A stretch of DNA of 64,000 nucleotides. Origin: Bacillus timonensis. GTDB lineage: Bacteria > Bacillota > Bacilli > Bacillales > Bacillaceae_L. How positions within the stretch are numbered: the first letter of the stretch is position 1; each line of letters starts with the position of its first letter. Position numbers and translations under genes: made by a program. Under the pieces are notes generated by a model. That model made no database searches. It was not told the origin of the DNA and was given only the letters and a program-made list of their open reading frames with translations. The DNA lies in NCBI RefSeq assembly GCF_000285535.1, contig NZ_HE610986.1, positions 700,644 to 764,643 of the forward strand, in the 5' to 3' direction. Below are positions 56,409 to 64,000 of the stretch, in pieces.

Positions 56409-56594
56409 ATGCACTTCGAACTATTATTAGATGCCGTATTCGGACCACGGGAAGTGCTTCATGATTTAGAATGTACAGTTTGCGGACACAATGAACTTTA
56501 CTACATTCATCCTCAAACAGGCAAACAAATTGGAAGGGCTTGCGAGGAGTGTAACTTTTTTCAAAAGTTCGATGATAATGATATGGATCTTTAG
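56409..56594 (+). CDS. Small zinc-ribbon-like protein of unknown function
   Basis: 61 aa from ATG 56409, with AAGGAGATG upstream. Two CxxC pairs, CTVCGHNELYY and CEECNFF, separated by about 20 residues, indicate a zinc ribbon. The acidic C-terminus is DDNDMDL. It is transcribed away from the exopolysaccharide operon and ends in its own terminator. Function unknown. Confidence 0.75.
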   Translation: MHFELLLDAVFGPREVLHDLECTVCGHNELYYIHPQTGKQIGRACEECNFFQKFDDNDMDL

Positions 56595-56606
56595 TATAGA
56601 TAAAAG

Positions 56607-56638
56607 AACATTCCTTGATTTAACAAGGAATGTTCTTT
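56607..56638 (+). terminator. Terminator of the zinc-ribbon gene
   Basis: The hairpin AACATTCCTTG-ATTTAA-CAAGGAATGTT is followed by CTTTTA, 14 bases after the stop. It may also serve the convergent gene. Confidence 0.75.
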
Positions 56639-56662
56639 TAGTGTTTATTTTTTATCGGTGAT

Positions 56663-58282
56663 TTATTCAATAATCCCCACATAATCTTCTATTTTTTTGA
56701 TATCCACTTCATACTTTATTCCATTGGTAGCGAGATTTTCTTCTTTCACTCTAATTAACGTCTCAATGACAGAATTTGTTTCATTATTCATTTCCTGTAA
56801 CAACCTCTTTGTATATAACAAATCGTAGTATGTGACGATTTTATAATCTTCGGATTGAAATGTACCATCCTGATTCAACTGATAGTATACATTTCCTTTT
56901 GGGTTAATCCAGGCTTCGCCTGTATCATTCAGGGCTTGCAGTATTTCATTGGCTGCAGTTGCATATTTGTCATCCGAAGATTTTTGATAGGCATAGTATA
57001 GATAATTTGCCAGACTTACTCCATGGTTTAAAGATACATGTGGTAATTCATTACTGAATTCGGAAAAGTAGTCGACGAGAAACTTTCCCTTTGAAGTTTT
57101 CATTACATATCCTTCTTGCATCTTTTCAACTAAGAAGTCGCCATACAATTTATAGTTATCTTTGTACTCGGTAATCTTCAGGTTCCTTGCACGTCTATCC
57201 TGAGCTCTAAAGATATTGTCATTATGTCTCGAATCTACATAATGTGTAGTGATCCCATATTTTTCATCCAGCCATGTGCTCGTATAGTTGGTATACCATA
57301 GGCCATCCTCATCCCTTATCGATTCAAGTTGAACAAAGGAATTCCAATTAATATCTTCAAAAAAGCGATTGTTCAACTTCTCATAGGCGATAATCGATTT
57401 TTTTGCACTTTGACGGACCAATGACCGAACAAATCCTTTTTCTGAAGCTGGGTAAATAGTGGCCACCGCTTTTGATTTAACTTCTGTGGGAGTTAGCCAT
57501 TTATATTCATCAATCCCAATTTTCTGAGCCACATCAAATTCTTTTGCACTATTAAAAAGAGGCTTATGGCTCAATACATACCATGACTCACCTGAATCTT
57601 TATGGGCATTGGTTGTTACGGAGAGCACAAAACCTTCATTGGTTTTCTTGTTTTTGATATTTCGGTGTTCCGCAATAAGTTCATATACAGTACTTGTTTT
57701 CCTCGTATTTCGATAGGTGTGTCTTAATGTTTTAAAGGTGTATTGCCCACCAATAAAGACACTGCCCACTTCATCCACCGAATTACGATGATACTCGAAG
57801 TAGGTAAATCTGTTTGTTGTAGGATCTGTATATCTTTTTCTGTTCGGATACACTTCTGATGTGGGTCGATCAAGTTCAAGTTTTTGATACGTATCTCCTC
57901 GAAAGTTTTGTTCTAATGTAAGACTTACGTCGTTTATTTGGGAATCAACATGTACAAAAACAAAAAGGTCTTTTGTTGGGACCTTCCTTAGGGTTACCTG
58001 TGCTACTCCAACCCTTTCCTCAGCTTCATTCATAATGTCAAGGTAATATACCTGATCCTTCACACCATATAATGAAGCTTTCTCTTTCCTGTTTAATTTT
58101 AATTTGTGGTGTTTGGATGTCGCTTCAAGATGAAAGCTTCTATTTAATAATAGTTTTTCTTTTGGTGCTTCCTTTTTCGCATATACTTTTGCTTCATGTT
58201 GTTGGGGTAAAACAAACAAACATAAACATACGATTGGAAAAATAAACAAAAATCTTGTGACCCAGTTCTTGTTATGTGTCAT
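56663..58282 (-). CDS. Secreted protein with C-terminal alpha/alpha-barrel-like domain (glucuronyl C5-epimerase-like?)
   Basis: About 539 aa from ATG 58282. A signal peptide (about 1-33, ending near KVYA) is followed by a beta-rich N-terminal half to about residue 330. The helical C-terminal half has VSLNHGVSLANYLYYAYQKS, ALNDTGEAWINPKGNVYYQLNQDG and YYDLLYTKRLLQEM. The pattern recalls D-glucuronyl C5-epimerase and other (alpha/alpha)6 carbohydrate enzymes, but the match is weak and no catalytic residue is certain. It lies downstream of the Pro-rich surface protein. Confidence 0.6.
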   Translation of the reverse strand: MTHNKNWVTRFLFIFPIVCLCLFVLPQQHEAKVYAKKEAPKEKLLLNRSFHLEATSKHHKLKLNRKEKASLYGVKDQVYYLDIMNEAEERVGVAQVTLRKVPTKDLFVFVHVDSQINDVSLTLEQNFRGDTYQKLELDRPTSEVYPNRKRYTDPTTNRFTYFEYHRNSVDEVGSVFIGGQYTFKTLRHTYRNTRKTSTVYELIAEHRNIKNKKTNEGFVLSVTTNAHKDSGESWYVLSHKPLFNSAKEFDVAQKIGIDEYKWLTPTEVKSKAVATIYPASEKGFVRSLVRQSAKKSIIAYEKLNNRFFEDINWNSFVQLESIRDEDGLWYTNYTSTWLDEKYGITTHYVDSRHNDNIFRAQDRRARNLKITEYKDNYKLYGDFLVEKMQEGYVMKTSKGKFLVDYFSEFSNELPHVSLNHGVSLANYLYYAYQKSSDDKYATAANEILQALNDTGEAWINPKGNVYYQLNQDGTFQSEDYKIVTYYDLLYTKRLLQEMNNETNSVIETLIRVKEENLATNGIKYEVDIKKIEDYVGIIE

Positions 58283-58344
58283 ATTCACTCTCACCAGTTC
58301 AAGGAATAATTAGTATACTGACCAAATCATTTTGACAATATAAA

Positions 58345-58378
58345 AAGAGTAAAGCATTTTGTTATATGCCTTACTCTT
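58345..58378 (-). terminator. Terminator of the Pro-rich surface protein gene
   Basis: The hairpin AAGAGTAAAGCAT...ATGCCTTACTCTT with one mismatch, followed on the minus strand by a T-rich stretch, about 55 bases past the stop. Confidence 0.65.
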
Positions 58379-58432
58379 AACGACTTGTCGTTTATTTATG
58401 TATTGAATGTCCCGGTTTGTATAAGTGACCGG

Positions 58433-59233
58433 CTAGTCCATTCTCTTCCTTCTAATCCACCAATAAACTCCTCCACCGATTACACCTAATGCTAGCAAAA
58501 CTGAGAAGATAATTTTTTCTTTAAAGAACGGTGAATGATTGCTTTGTACTTTTGTTGATGCGATTTTCGTGTCATCTTTTTCGATTATTTCCTCATCTTC
58601 TGAAGGTGTTTCTTCCGTAACTACTTCTTCGCTTTCCTCTTCTTCTATTGAATCTTCTTTATCTTGATTCAATTCTTCAACAACTTCTTCCGTCTCCACT
58701 TCGGTACTATTGGTTGTGTCAGTTGTACTTGTGGTCACTCTTTGTGAACCTGTATGTTCTGTCACAACTGGTGAAGTTGGTTTTGGAGAACTAGTACCTG
58801 GTTTTGGCGTTGGCGTTGGCTTCGGCTCGGGTTTTGGGGCCGGCTTTGGTTCTGGCTTCGGTGTTGGTTTCGGCTTTGGTTTTGGTGCAGGTGTTGGCGT
58901 CGGTGCCGGTTCTGGATCTGGCTTAGGCTCCGGAGTTGGTGTTGGCTTTTCTGGCTCTGGTTCAGGTGTTGGTTCTGGCTCCGGCTCTGGTGTTGGTTCT
59001 GGCTTTTCAGGTTCCGGATCAGGATTTGTGACCGGATTTGGTTTAGGCTTTGGTCCTGGGTTCGGGTCAGGCTGTGGCGGAATGACCATTTTTCCTGGAT
59101 GTAAAGCAATGCTCAACCTTATAGGTTTAACGTCATTCTTCTCTCCATAAGCATATTGCGGAAAACCAAAAGCAAAAAGTACCCCTATTATTACGAAAAC
59201 CTTTATTACATTACGTGCCCTTTTCACAGTCAT
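58433..59233 (-). CDS. Proline-rich secreted surface protein with C-terminal membrane anchor
   Basis: About 266 aa from ATG 59233. A signal peptide (about 1-31, ending AYG) is followed by a long Pro-Lys/Pro-Glu repeat region (about 52-150; [22 protein letters not shown]) of the wall-spanning kind. Then come a Ser/Thr-rich and a Glu-rich segment. The C-terminal helix [20 protein letters not shown] and basic tail RRKRMD resemble a sortase-anchor end, but no LPxTG motif is present, so it is likely membrane-held. The DNA is repetitive and prone to length change. Confidence 0.8.
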   Translation of the reverse strand: MTVKRARNVIKVFVIIGVLFAFGFPQYAYGEKNDVKPIRLSIALHPGKMVIPPQPDPNPGPKPKPNPVTNPDPEPEKPEPTPEPEPEPTPEPEPEKPTPTPEPKPDPEPAPTPTPAPKPKPKPTPKPEPKPAPKPEPKPTPTPKPGTSSPKPTSPVVTEHTGSQRVTTSTTDTTNSTEVETEEVVEELNQDKEDSIEEEESEEVVTEETPSEDEEIIEKDDTKIASTKVQSNHSPFFKEKIIFSVLLALGVIGGGVYWWIRRKRMD

Positions 59234-59396
59234 CACTTCCCATACCTTACTAGTAGTATTTATCTATCATTTCATTGATTCTCTTATTCTAGTAAAAAAT
59301 TCCTGTTTTTATTATATCGTATAATACTCGTTTTGCCATAGAAGGAAAGCATTTTTCCTGACTGTATTTTTCAATTTTCAACTTTTGAATAAAAAT

Positions 59397-59442
59397 ATGA
59401 ACCCCCTAAACTAGATGATTTCTCCAGCTTAAGGGGTTCATG
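59397..59442 (-). terminator. Terminator after the riboswitch-controlled small ORF
   Basis: Arms ATGAACCCCTT and AGGGGGTTCAT around a 23-base loop, then ATTTTTATT on the minus strand. It lies 14 bases after the small ORF stop and separates it from the Pro-rich protein gene. Confidence 0.6.
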
Positions 59443-59456
59443 TTAAAAGAACAGTA

Positions 59457-59621
59457 TCACATTTTCGTTAAATGACTAATTGCTTTCCGCTCATGGTATT
59501 GCATTTTTGATTGAATGTCAGACTTTGTATTCGCACAAAGGCAATCCTCTAGTAAAGCTTTGTTTTTGCTAAACTGTAGGCTATGCCAATAGTATTTTGC
59601 TTTTAAAATCAATCGTTTCAC
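59457..59621 (-). CDS. Small 54-aa protein under c-di-GMP riboswitch control
   Basis: A GTG start at 59621 with a very strong GAAGGAGG site 7-8 nt upstream. The product is 54 aa, strongly basic, beginning MKRLILKAKYYWHSLQFSKN, with CLCANTKSDIQ and HERKAISHL, ending THLTKM-like (SHLTKM). There is no signal peptide or clear transmembrane segment. I do not recognise the family. It lies directly downstream of a cyclic-di-GMP-I riboswitch and is followed by its own terminator. It is therefore a single-gene unit regulated by the second messenger. Confidence 0.7.
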   Translation of the reverse strand: MKRLILKAKYYWHSLQFSKNKALLEDCLCANTKSDIQSKMQYHERKAISHLTKM

Positions 59622-59641
59622 GGATCATTCCTCCTTCGAAT

Positions 59642-59758
59642 TGCATAAATCGTCGGAGTTTCGTGTTCGGAAACTGGCTGGCGTAGTCAAATGACAGTAG
59701 CCCCTCTAGCTTTGCGTCATCACCTTTCAATGATTTTGCCCTTTCGTACGATTTATGT
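59642..59758 (-). ncRNA. Cyclic di-GMP-I (GEMM) riboswitch
   Basis: Minus strand. The closing stem CATAAATCGT/ACGATTTATG encloses GGGCAAAA, then a stem ATCATT-GAAA-GGTGAT with GNRA loop, then the hallmark GACGCAAAGC, and a second arm ending TACGCCAGCCAGTTTCC. This order (GGGCAAA, GAAA-loop stem, GACGCAAAGC, GCCAGCC) is the class I c-di-GMP aptamer. The ribosome site of the 54-aa ORF starts about 5 bases after the closing stem, so control may act on translation. Confidence 0.85.
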
Positions 59759-59856
59759 TCGTACCATTAATATTAGTTAATCAGACTCATACCAAAAAGA
59801 GTCTTTAGACCTATTTTTAGTGCTATATAACTAGTTGGAGAGGGTTGTCTGTTTAT

Positions 59857-61866
59857 TTATTTCAACACCGACTCAAATACAGTTTTTACCTTCGGTGTTA
59901 CGTCATGGCTTCCATTTTTCACATTTTCGATTAACATCGCCACTAACAGACTCGGGTTTTCCGTATTAACTGCAACAAACCAACCATTTTCCTGACCGTC
60001 TTCCTCTTTGCTTGCTTTTAATTCTGCTGTCCCTGTTTTACCAGCTAGTGTTACGCCGTCTATTTTGGCATCACGCGCTGTTCCTTTAGGGTCTTCAACT
60101 GTTTGAACAAGATCATTAAGGATGAGTTGGGCGGTTTCTGGAGTTATGACATTTTCCTTCCACACTTCAGGTTCTGAACCGTCCAATATTAGTTTTGGTT
60201 TGATTAGGTTTCCGGAATTAAGTAATGGTGTATAAGATACAGCCAAATGGATTGGGCTCATTTCAAGCTGTCCTTGCCCATATCCTGTGTCCGCTGTTAG
60301 AATCTCTGTGTTTAAACCCTCATTCGAAACCTTTGATTCATATACGGGATATTCAAACGGGAATGGCTCACCAAAACCATAATTCACTAATTCCGATTCA
60401 AAGCGCTCGCCGCCAATTCCTAATGCTGCCTGAGCAAAGTAAATATTGTCGGAGTAAACAAAGGCATCTCTTAAGTTCACCGGTTTGCCTGGATCACTCA
60501 CCCTTGTGATTGAATATCCGCCCCATGAACTGTCTTTCTTCCACTGCTTCCCTTTGATGTCGATTGAGGTCTCAGGTTTTATCACATCGTTCGTTAGGGC
60601 GATTCCGGCTGTGATTGGTTTAAAGGTAGACCCAGGTGCATAGGTCATAATAAAACGATTCAATAATGGTTTAAGTGGATCTTCATTTAATTCGGTCCAC
60701 GGCGCATTTCCTAACACAAATGCATTTGGATCAAATGATGGACTACTTACAAGTGCAAGCGCCTCCCCTGTAAGTGGGTGGATTGCTGCTGCAGCCCCAG
60801 CTTTCCCATTGAGTTGATCATATGTAACAAGTTGTGTATCGATATCAATTGTTAATTTGATTGTTTCGCCATCTTTCACTTCTTGCTTCGCAAGAGTGAC
60901 ATTTTCTCCGCCGTTTGCCTTTTTAATAAAGAGATGAGTGCCTTTTTCTCCTCTTAGCCGGTCCTCTAACACTAACTCAAGACCCTTTTTACCTACTACA
61001 TCATTAGCTGAGTACCCTTTTTCTTCAAGCTTTTTTAAATCCTCCGCGGTTACTTTTCCAATGTATCCAATTAGATGCGCAACCGCCTCTTTAAATGGAT
61101 ATACCCGAGAATCCACCTTTTGTGAAAGGACGCCATTTAACTGTGTAACCTTTGTCGCAAGCTCTTGATCTTGTATAGGGAGTCTTGCAATTGGCACAAA
61201 ATAGTGAGGTTGAACCCAAGAAGCATTTAACTCTTTTTGAATGGTTTCTGGATTTATTTTTAATAACTCTGCTGCTTTCCTAATTGTTTCATCCTTCTTT
61301 TCACCGAGGTCTTGGGGGACCATTCCGATTTCATAGACAACCCCATTTTCAGCTAAATTTACGCCGTTGCGATCAAGGATTTCCCCTCGTGTTGGTGATG
61401 AAAATTCGAGTCCAATTTCATCCCCTTCTTCCATGTCTGGAAAGAACATCGCTGGTTCCCATTTTATTGCCCACTTCTTCTCGTCTTTCTTTTCTTCTAA
61501 AACAAGAGTTGCTTGTTCTGAAAATTCAACAGGGCCTGCAATTGTCTCCATTGAAAGATTGTATGGGAATGTCACTTCCCCTTGTTCGTTTGGTTCAATC
61601 TCCTCTTCTGGAGCGTTGAAATCGATTTTGAGATTACTTACACCAATATCCCGATAAATCTTGGTGAACCGTTCTGAGAATTCTTCCTTATCTACCGTTT
61701 CCTTTGTGTCTGTTGAAAAGTTATCATATAATTCATCGAAGTTTTGTTTCTCCCAATTCGTAATAAACGCATTGAATTGATCCTCTGGTTTTGGGTCTTC
61801 CTCGCAACCAGTTAGTATCATAAGACTTGTCAGTATACTAACTGCGACCAAAAGTATTTTTTTCAT
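59857..61866 (-). CDS. pbpC: Penicillin-binding protein 3 (class B, MecA-like)
   Basis: 669 aa, matching B. subtilis PbpC in length and in many stretches. N-terminal lipobox-like MILTGC, an NTF2/MecA_N domain (about 28-150), a dimerisation domain (about 155-320: RGEILDRNG) and a transpeptidase. Its active-site motifs are GSTFKP (Ser-x-x-Lys, about residue 413), SDN in VYSDNIYF and KTGTAE. It crosslinks peptidoglycan stem peptides outside the membrane, and members of this group have low beta-lactam affinity. It is monocistronic. Confidence 0.93.
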   Translation of the reverse strand: MKKILLVAVSILTSLMILTGCEEDPKPEDQFNAFITNWEKQNFDELYDNFSTDTKETVDKEEFSERFTKIYRDIGVSNLKIDFNAPEEEIEPNEQGEVTFPYNLSMETIAGPVEFSEQATLVLEEKKDEKKWAIKWEPAMFFPDMEEGDEIGLEFSSPTRGEILDRNGVNLAENGVVYEIGMVPQDLGEKKDETIRKAAELLKINPETIQKELNASWVQPHYFVPIARLPIQDQELATKVTQLNGVLSQKVDSRVYPFKEAVAHLIGYIGKVTAEDLKKLEEKGYSANDVVGKKGLELVLEDRLRGEKGTHLFIKKANGGENVTLAKQEVKDGETIKLTIDIDTQLVTYDQLNGKAGAAAAIHPLTGEALALVSSPSFDPNAFVLGNAPWTELNEDPLKPLLNRFIMTYAPGSTFKPITAGIALTNDVIKPETSIDIKGKQWKKDSSWGGYSITRVSDPGKPVNLRDAFVYSDNIYFAQAALGIGGERFESELVNYGFGEPFPFEYPVYESKVSNEGLNTEILTADTGYGQGQLEMSPIHLAVSYTPLLNSGNLIKPKLILDGSEPEVWKENVITPETAQLILNDLVQTVEDPKGTARDAKIDGVTLAGKTGTAELKASKEEDGQENGWFVAVNTENPSLLVAMLIENVKNGSHDVTPKVKTVFESVLK

Positions 61867-61922
61867 CTTCCTCTCCCCTTTCCCATATCATTCTTATATT
61901 TTAACAATTTTTCGATAAAAAT

Positions 61923-61953
61923 GGGACACGGGGACAGGTTATTTGTCCCACCT
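61923..61953. repeat. GGGACA-family repeat
   Basis: GGGACACGGGGACAGGTTATTTGTCCCACC, about 55 bases upstream of the PBP3 start. Related to the palindromes at 5454 and 6956, but only half of the long form is present. Confidence 0.7.
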
Positions 61954-62078
61954 AGGTATGCTTTAATGAACCTGTTCTTAGTGTAGGCTTCAAAATCAAG
62001 TGCAACGCTGTTCGAAAGAATTTTTTTTAAGATCACCATACATTATAAGGTAGCTTGAGATGGTATGAAGACAATAAA

Positions 62079-62111
62079 AAAGTGGGTTAGGCACAATCCC
62101 CTCCCCACTTT
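62079..62111 (-). terminator. Terminator of the third wall-binding protein gene
   Basis: The arms AAAGTGGG and CCCACTTT with a 17-base loop, followed by TTTTATTG on the minus strand, just past the stop at 62120. Confidence 0.65.
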
Positions 62112-62119
62112 AATATCAA

Positions 62120-63562
62120 CTATTTTCCGGTATATCTAAAGGATACCATATATATTTCTGATTCTTGGATTGGGTTGCGATGCCATCCATAGTATAAGCT
62201 AATGGGATACGAAATTTGGTAATTTGAGTCAATGATGTGTTGTCCGGCCTGAAACACACCAGGTTCCCACTTAAAATTGAGATTGTTTTTTGTATGGAGG
62301 ATGTCGACTTCATTTGGTGTCAGATATATTCGTTCTCTTGACAAGGCAACACTACTAATTTTACCGTTATCTTCAAATACTGTCGTCCCGTCAGGAAAGT
62401 CATAAGTCGTTCCATACTCAGTCACGACTTTCTTCCCTTTCTTTAATGCAGATTGTTGACTGGAGGCAGATGCCCCGACTTTAATCGTTATGTTATCAAA
62501 GGTTACTGTTTTTGTTTTTGAAAACGTCTCTGTAAAGTCAATGATATTATCTTTCGTTAAAAAGGTGGTTTCTCGTTTTTTCGAAAGCTCCGTTACGACT
62601 TTATTACTTACTGCACTCGTTCCGCCAATAATTTGGAAATTGGATATATTAAATCGTCTGATTACGTTCACGTTAAAATAAGGAAGACTATTGGGCTTGA
62701 CTGTTAAAAACCAAGCATTTTGCTTAGCCGCTAAAACGGAACTTGTAAGTGCATCTGGCCAATGATCACCCCTCACAACGACCGCTAGATTTTTCGGAAG
62801 TTCTAGACTGTCAAAATAATGTTGATTTAAGCGATAGGCGGTATGGTACCTGTCATTTCCACTGACTCTTATTGTGTAATGCTTCTTATTCACTTCTTCA
62901 AATACACTGTAATCTATTACTTCAGTCCCACCTATCAGTCTGCCTTGCGACAATTTAGGTTCATTCAGTAGTTTATTTACGGAGGACGGCAGCTTTTTCT
63001 TGGTTGTAAGTAAAATAGGGGCCTTATCTCTAATCGCAAAACTTGATGCAGATAAGGCATCCGCAAAGCTTGTACCACTTGCAATAATAAATGGAGAATA
63101 ATAACTCTTGTTTACTACTTTTAGATATTCTCTTGCAATATTTGTTGATGTATCGTAGCGGTCTTTACCACCAATTCGTCTAATAGAGGAGATGCCCAAC
63201 GTTTTTAATTGACTTTCGACATTTTTTGTAACCGCATTTTCTCCTCCTAGAATGATGATATTCTTTGCTTGTAATCTACTAATCTCTTGCTGAGTAGCAG
63301 AATATAATTCTTTTGGAGTTGTTAACAAAATTGGGGCATCCAACTCATATGCCAAGGGAGACACGGCTAATGCATCCGGAAAATCCATTCCCGTTGCCAA
63401 AACAACCGTATCTGCCGTGGTCCACCCTTTTTTCGAAACTTCAACCGCTGTTTCATATCTGTTTTTTCCCTTAATTCTTTCTGCTGCTTCAGTCATACTT
63501 GGAGCCAAGAAAACGAGTAAAGCAACAAACATCACAGCACCAAACCTTTGCAGCCTCACCAT
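62120..63562 (-). CDS. Cell-wall-binding repeat 2 protein
   Basis: About 480 aa from ATG 63562, with AAGAGGTG 6 nt upstream; a longer frame to 63670 has no signal peptide at its start. The signal peptide ends near TEAAE. Three type 2 repeats (about 25-310) follow, with RIKGKNRYETAVEVSK, FPDALAVSPLAYELDAPILLTT, IILGGENAVT, then a C-terminal domain of about 150 residues with no known match. Third protein of this family in the window, probably on the envelope surface. Confidence 0.85.
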   Translation of the reverse strand: MVRLQRFGAVMFVALLVFLAPSMTEAAERIKGKNRYETAVEVSKKGWTTADTVVLATGMDFPDALAVSPLAYELDAPILLTTPKELYSATQQEISRLQAKNIIILGGENAVTKNVESQLKTLGISSIRRIGGKDRYDTSTNIAREYLKVVNKSYYSPFIIASGTSFADALSASSFAIRDKAPILLTTKKKLPSSVNKLLNEPKLSQGRLIGGTEVIDYSVFEEVNKKHYTIRVSGNDRYHTAYRLNQHYFDSLELPKNLAVVVRGDHWPDALTSSVLAAKQNAWFLTVKPNSLPYFNVNVIRRFNISNFQIIGGTSAVSNKVVTELSKKRETTFLTKDNIIDFTETFSKTKTVTFDNITIKVGASASSQQSALKKGKKVVTEYGTTYDFPDGTTVFEDNGKISSVALSRERIYLTPNEVDILHTKNNLNFKWEPGVFQAGQHIIDSNYQISYPISLYYGWHRNPIQESEIYMVSFRYTGK

Positions 63563-63735
63563 ACCCATCACCTCTTTATTATTTAAAATTTTCAAACAAT
63601 TCAATTTTAGCAGAAAATGGTTCTTTGGTATAGGACTATTGTATGAGATGTAGGATAGAGGTACTATCAATTATGCCGAGTTGTGCTTTTACAAAGTAAA
63701 GCCAGCCACCGTTCGGAAACAGTGACTGATTACTT

Positions 63736-63762
63736 GGTGGGACAATGGAATGCCTCCGTCCC
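63736..63762. repeat. Partial GGGACA-family repeat
   Basis: GGTGGGACAATGGAATGCCTCCGTCCC, directly after the stop of the edge gene. The core palindrome is lost but the GGGACA and CCGTCCC ends remain. Confidence 0.45.
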
Positions 63763-63767
63763 AATTT

Positions 63768-64000
63768 CTAGTTCCATTTTATAAGCGGAATGCCATTTTG
63801 TTTATTCTTGCTAATTTCCCCATTATAGGTTGGTTCATCCTGAGAAGGTTCTATGATTACGAATATATTGAACGTATATTGATCCCAAATGGAGACTCCT
63901 CTTTGTTTTAGTTCAGTAGATGAATTTGCTTTTTCTGTATAGACGTTTACTAATCTTTGGGCAAGTTCTTTTGCCTTTTGTTCAGATGTTCCTTCTTTCA
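63768..64000 (-). CDS. C-terminal part of an unidentified protein, cut by the window edge
   Basis: An open frame on the minus strand enters from the window end and stops at TAG (63768). The visible 76 residues include KEGTSEQKAKELAQRLVNVY, WDQYTFNIFVIIEP and NGIPLIKWN. Codon use and the conserved-looking tail suggest a real gene. The product is unknown and may be exported like its neighbours. Confidence 0.55.
   Translation of the reverse strand, partial: KEGTSEQKAKELAQRLVNVYTEKANSSTELKQRGVSIWDQYTFNIFVIIEPSQDEPTYNGEISKNKQNGIPLIKWN

Noticed and set aside
58710-59150. Long plus-strand frame coding for Gly/Ser/Phe-rich protein
   Set aside because: It is the antisense of the Pro-rich repeat region of the surface protein; it lacks a ribosome site and has biased composition typical of a shadow.

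Overview
The window reads as chromosome of a low-GC Gram-positive, most likely a Bacillaceae member. The evidence is strong AGGAGG-type ribosome sites with frequent TTG/GTG starts, cell-wall-binding repeat proteins, a ComK homologue, a YwqCDE-type capsule kinase module and a PbpC-like PBP3. No rRNA, tRNA or CRISPR array was seen.

Layout. 0-10 kb: secreted or surface proteins (two cell-wall-binding-repeat proteins, one fused to a NodB deacetylase; a lipoprotein; a VWA lipoprotein), a decayed small gene, a lytic amidase, a small membrane protein and an AEC transporter. 10.8-20.3 kb: a minus-strand sugar operon with a ROK repressor, a binding protein, two permeases, a ROK kinase, three Gfo/Idh/MocA dehydrogenases and a TIM-barrel isomerase. 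No ATPase subunit is present. 20.7-23.7 kb: an XRE regulator, a ComK-like protein, a DnaD-like replication protein and a second, truncated copy of the small-gene/amidase module.

23.7-34.8 kb is a nested mobile region. A REP-associated transposase (RAYT) pseudogene is split by an IS21-family element with a 5-bp target duplication. The istB gene of that element is itself split twice by two different recombinase-in-trio (RIT) elements of about 3.45 kb. Removing both RITs with one copy of each 6-bp duplication restores an uninterrupted 241-codon istB frame. Each RIT carries at one end a 20-bp palindrome of the form TTATGAAAAGCTTTnCATAA. That palindrome is bordered by direct and inverted copies of the local target hexamer. 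This is the most unusual feature of the window. A decayed comM/yifB pseudogene lies beside it.

34.8-56.3 kb is a Wzx/Wzy-type exopolysaccharide locus on the minus strand. It starts with the YwqC/YwqD/YwqE regulators, a CapD-type dehydratase and GalU, then a terminator. It continues with an aminotransferase, an ATP-grasp enzyme, an epimerase, a priming glycosyltransferase, two further glycosyltransferases, polymerase, LicD, flippase, pyruvyltransferase, a cytidylyltransferase/reductase/AraD group, GalE and VanZ. Three genes here (capD-like, ATP-grasp, GT2) carry a one-base loss in an A-tract.

56.3-64 kb: a small zinc-ribbon protein, two secreted proteins (one Pro-rich), a cyclic-di-GMP-I riboswitch in front of an undescribed 54-aa ORF, PBP3, a third cell-wall-binding-repeat protein and a partial gene at the edge. 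Throughout the flanks runs a dispersed GGGACAGG...CCTGTCCC palindromic repeat family, which the RAYT relic may once have mobilised.
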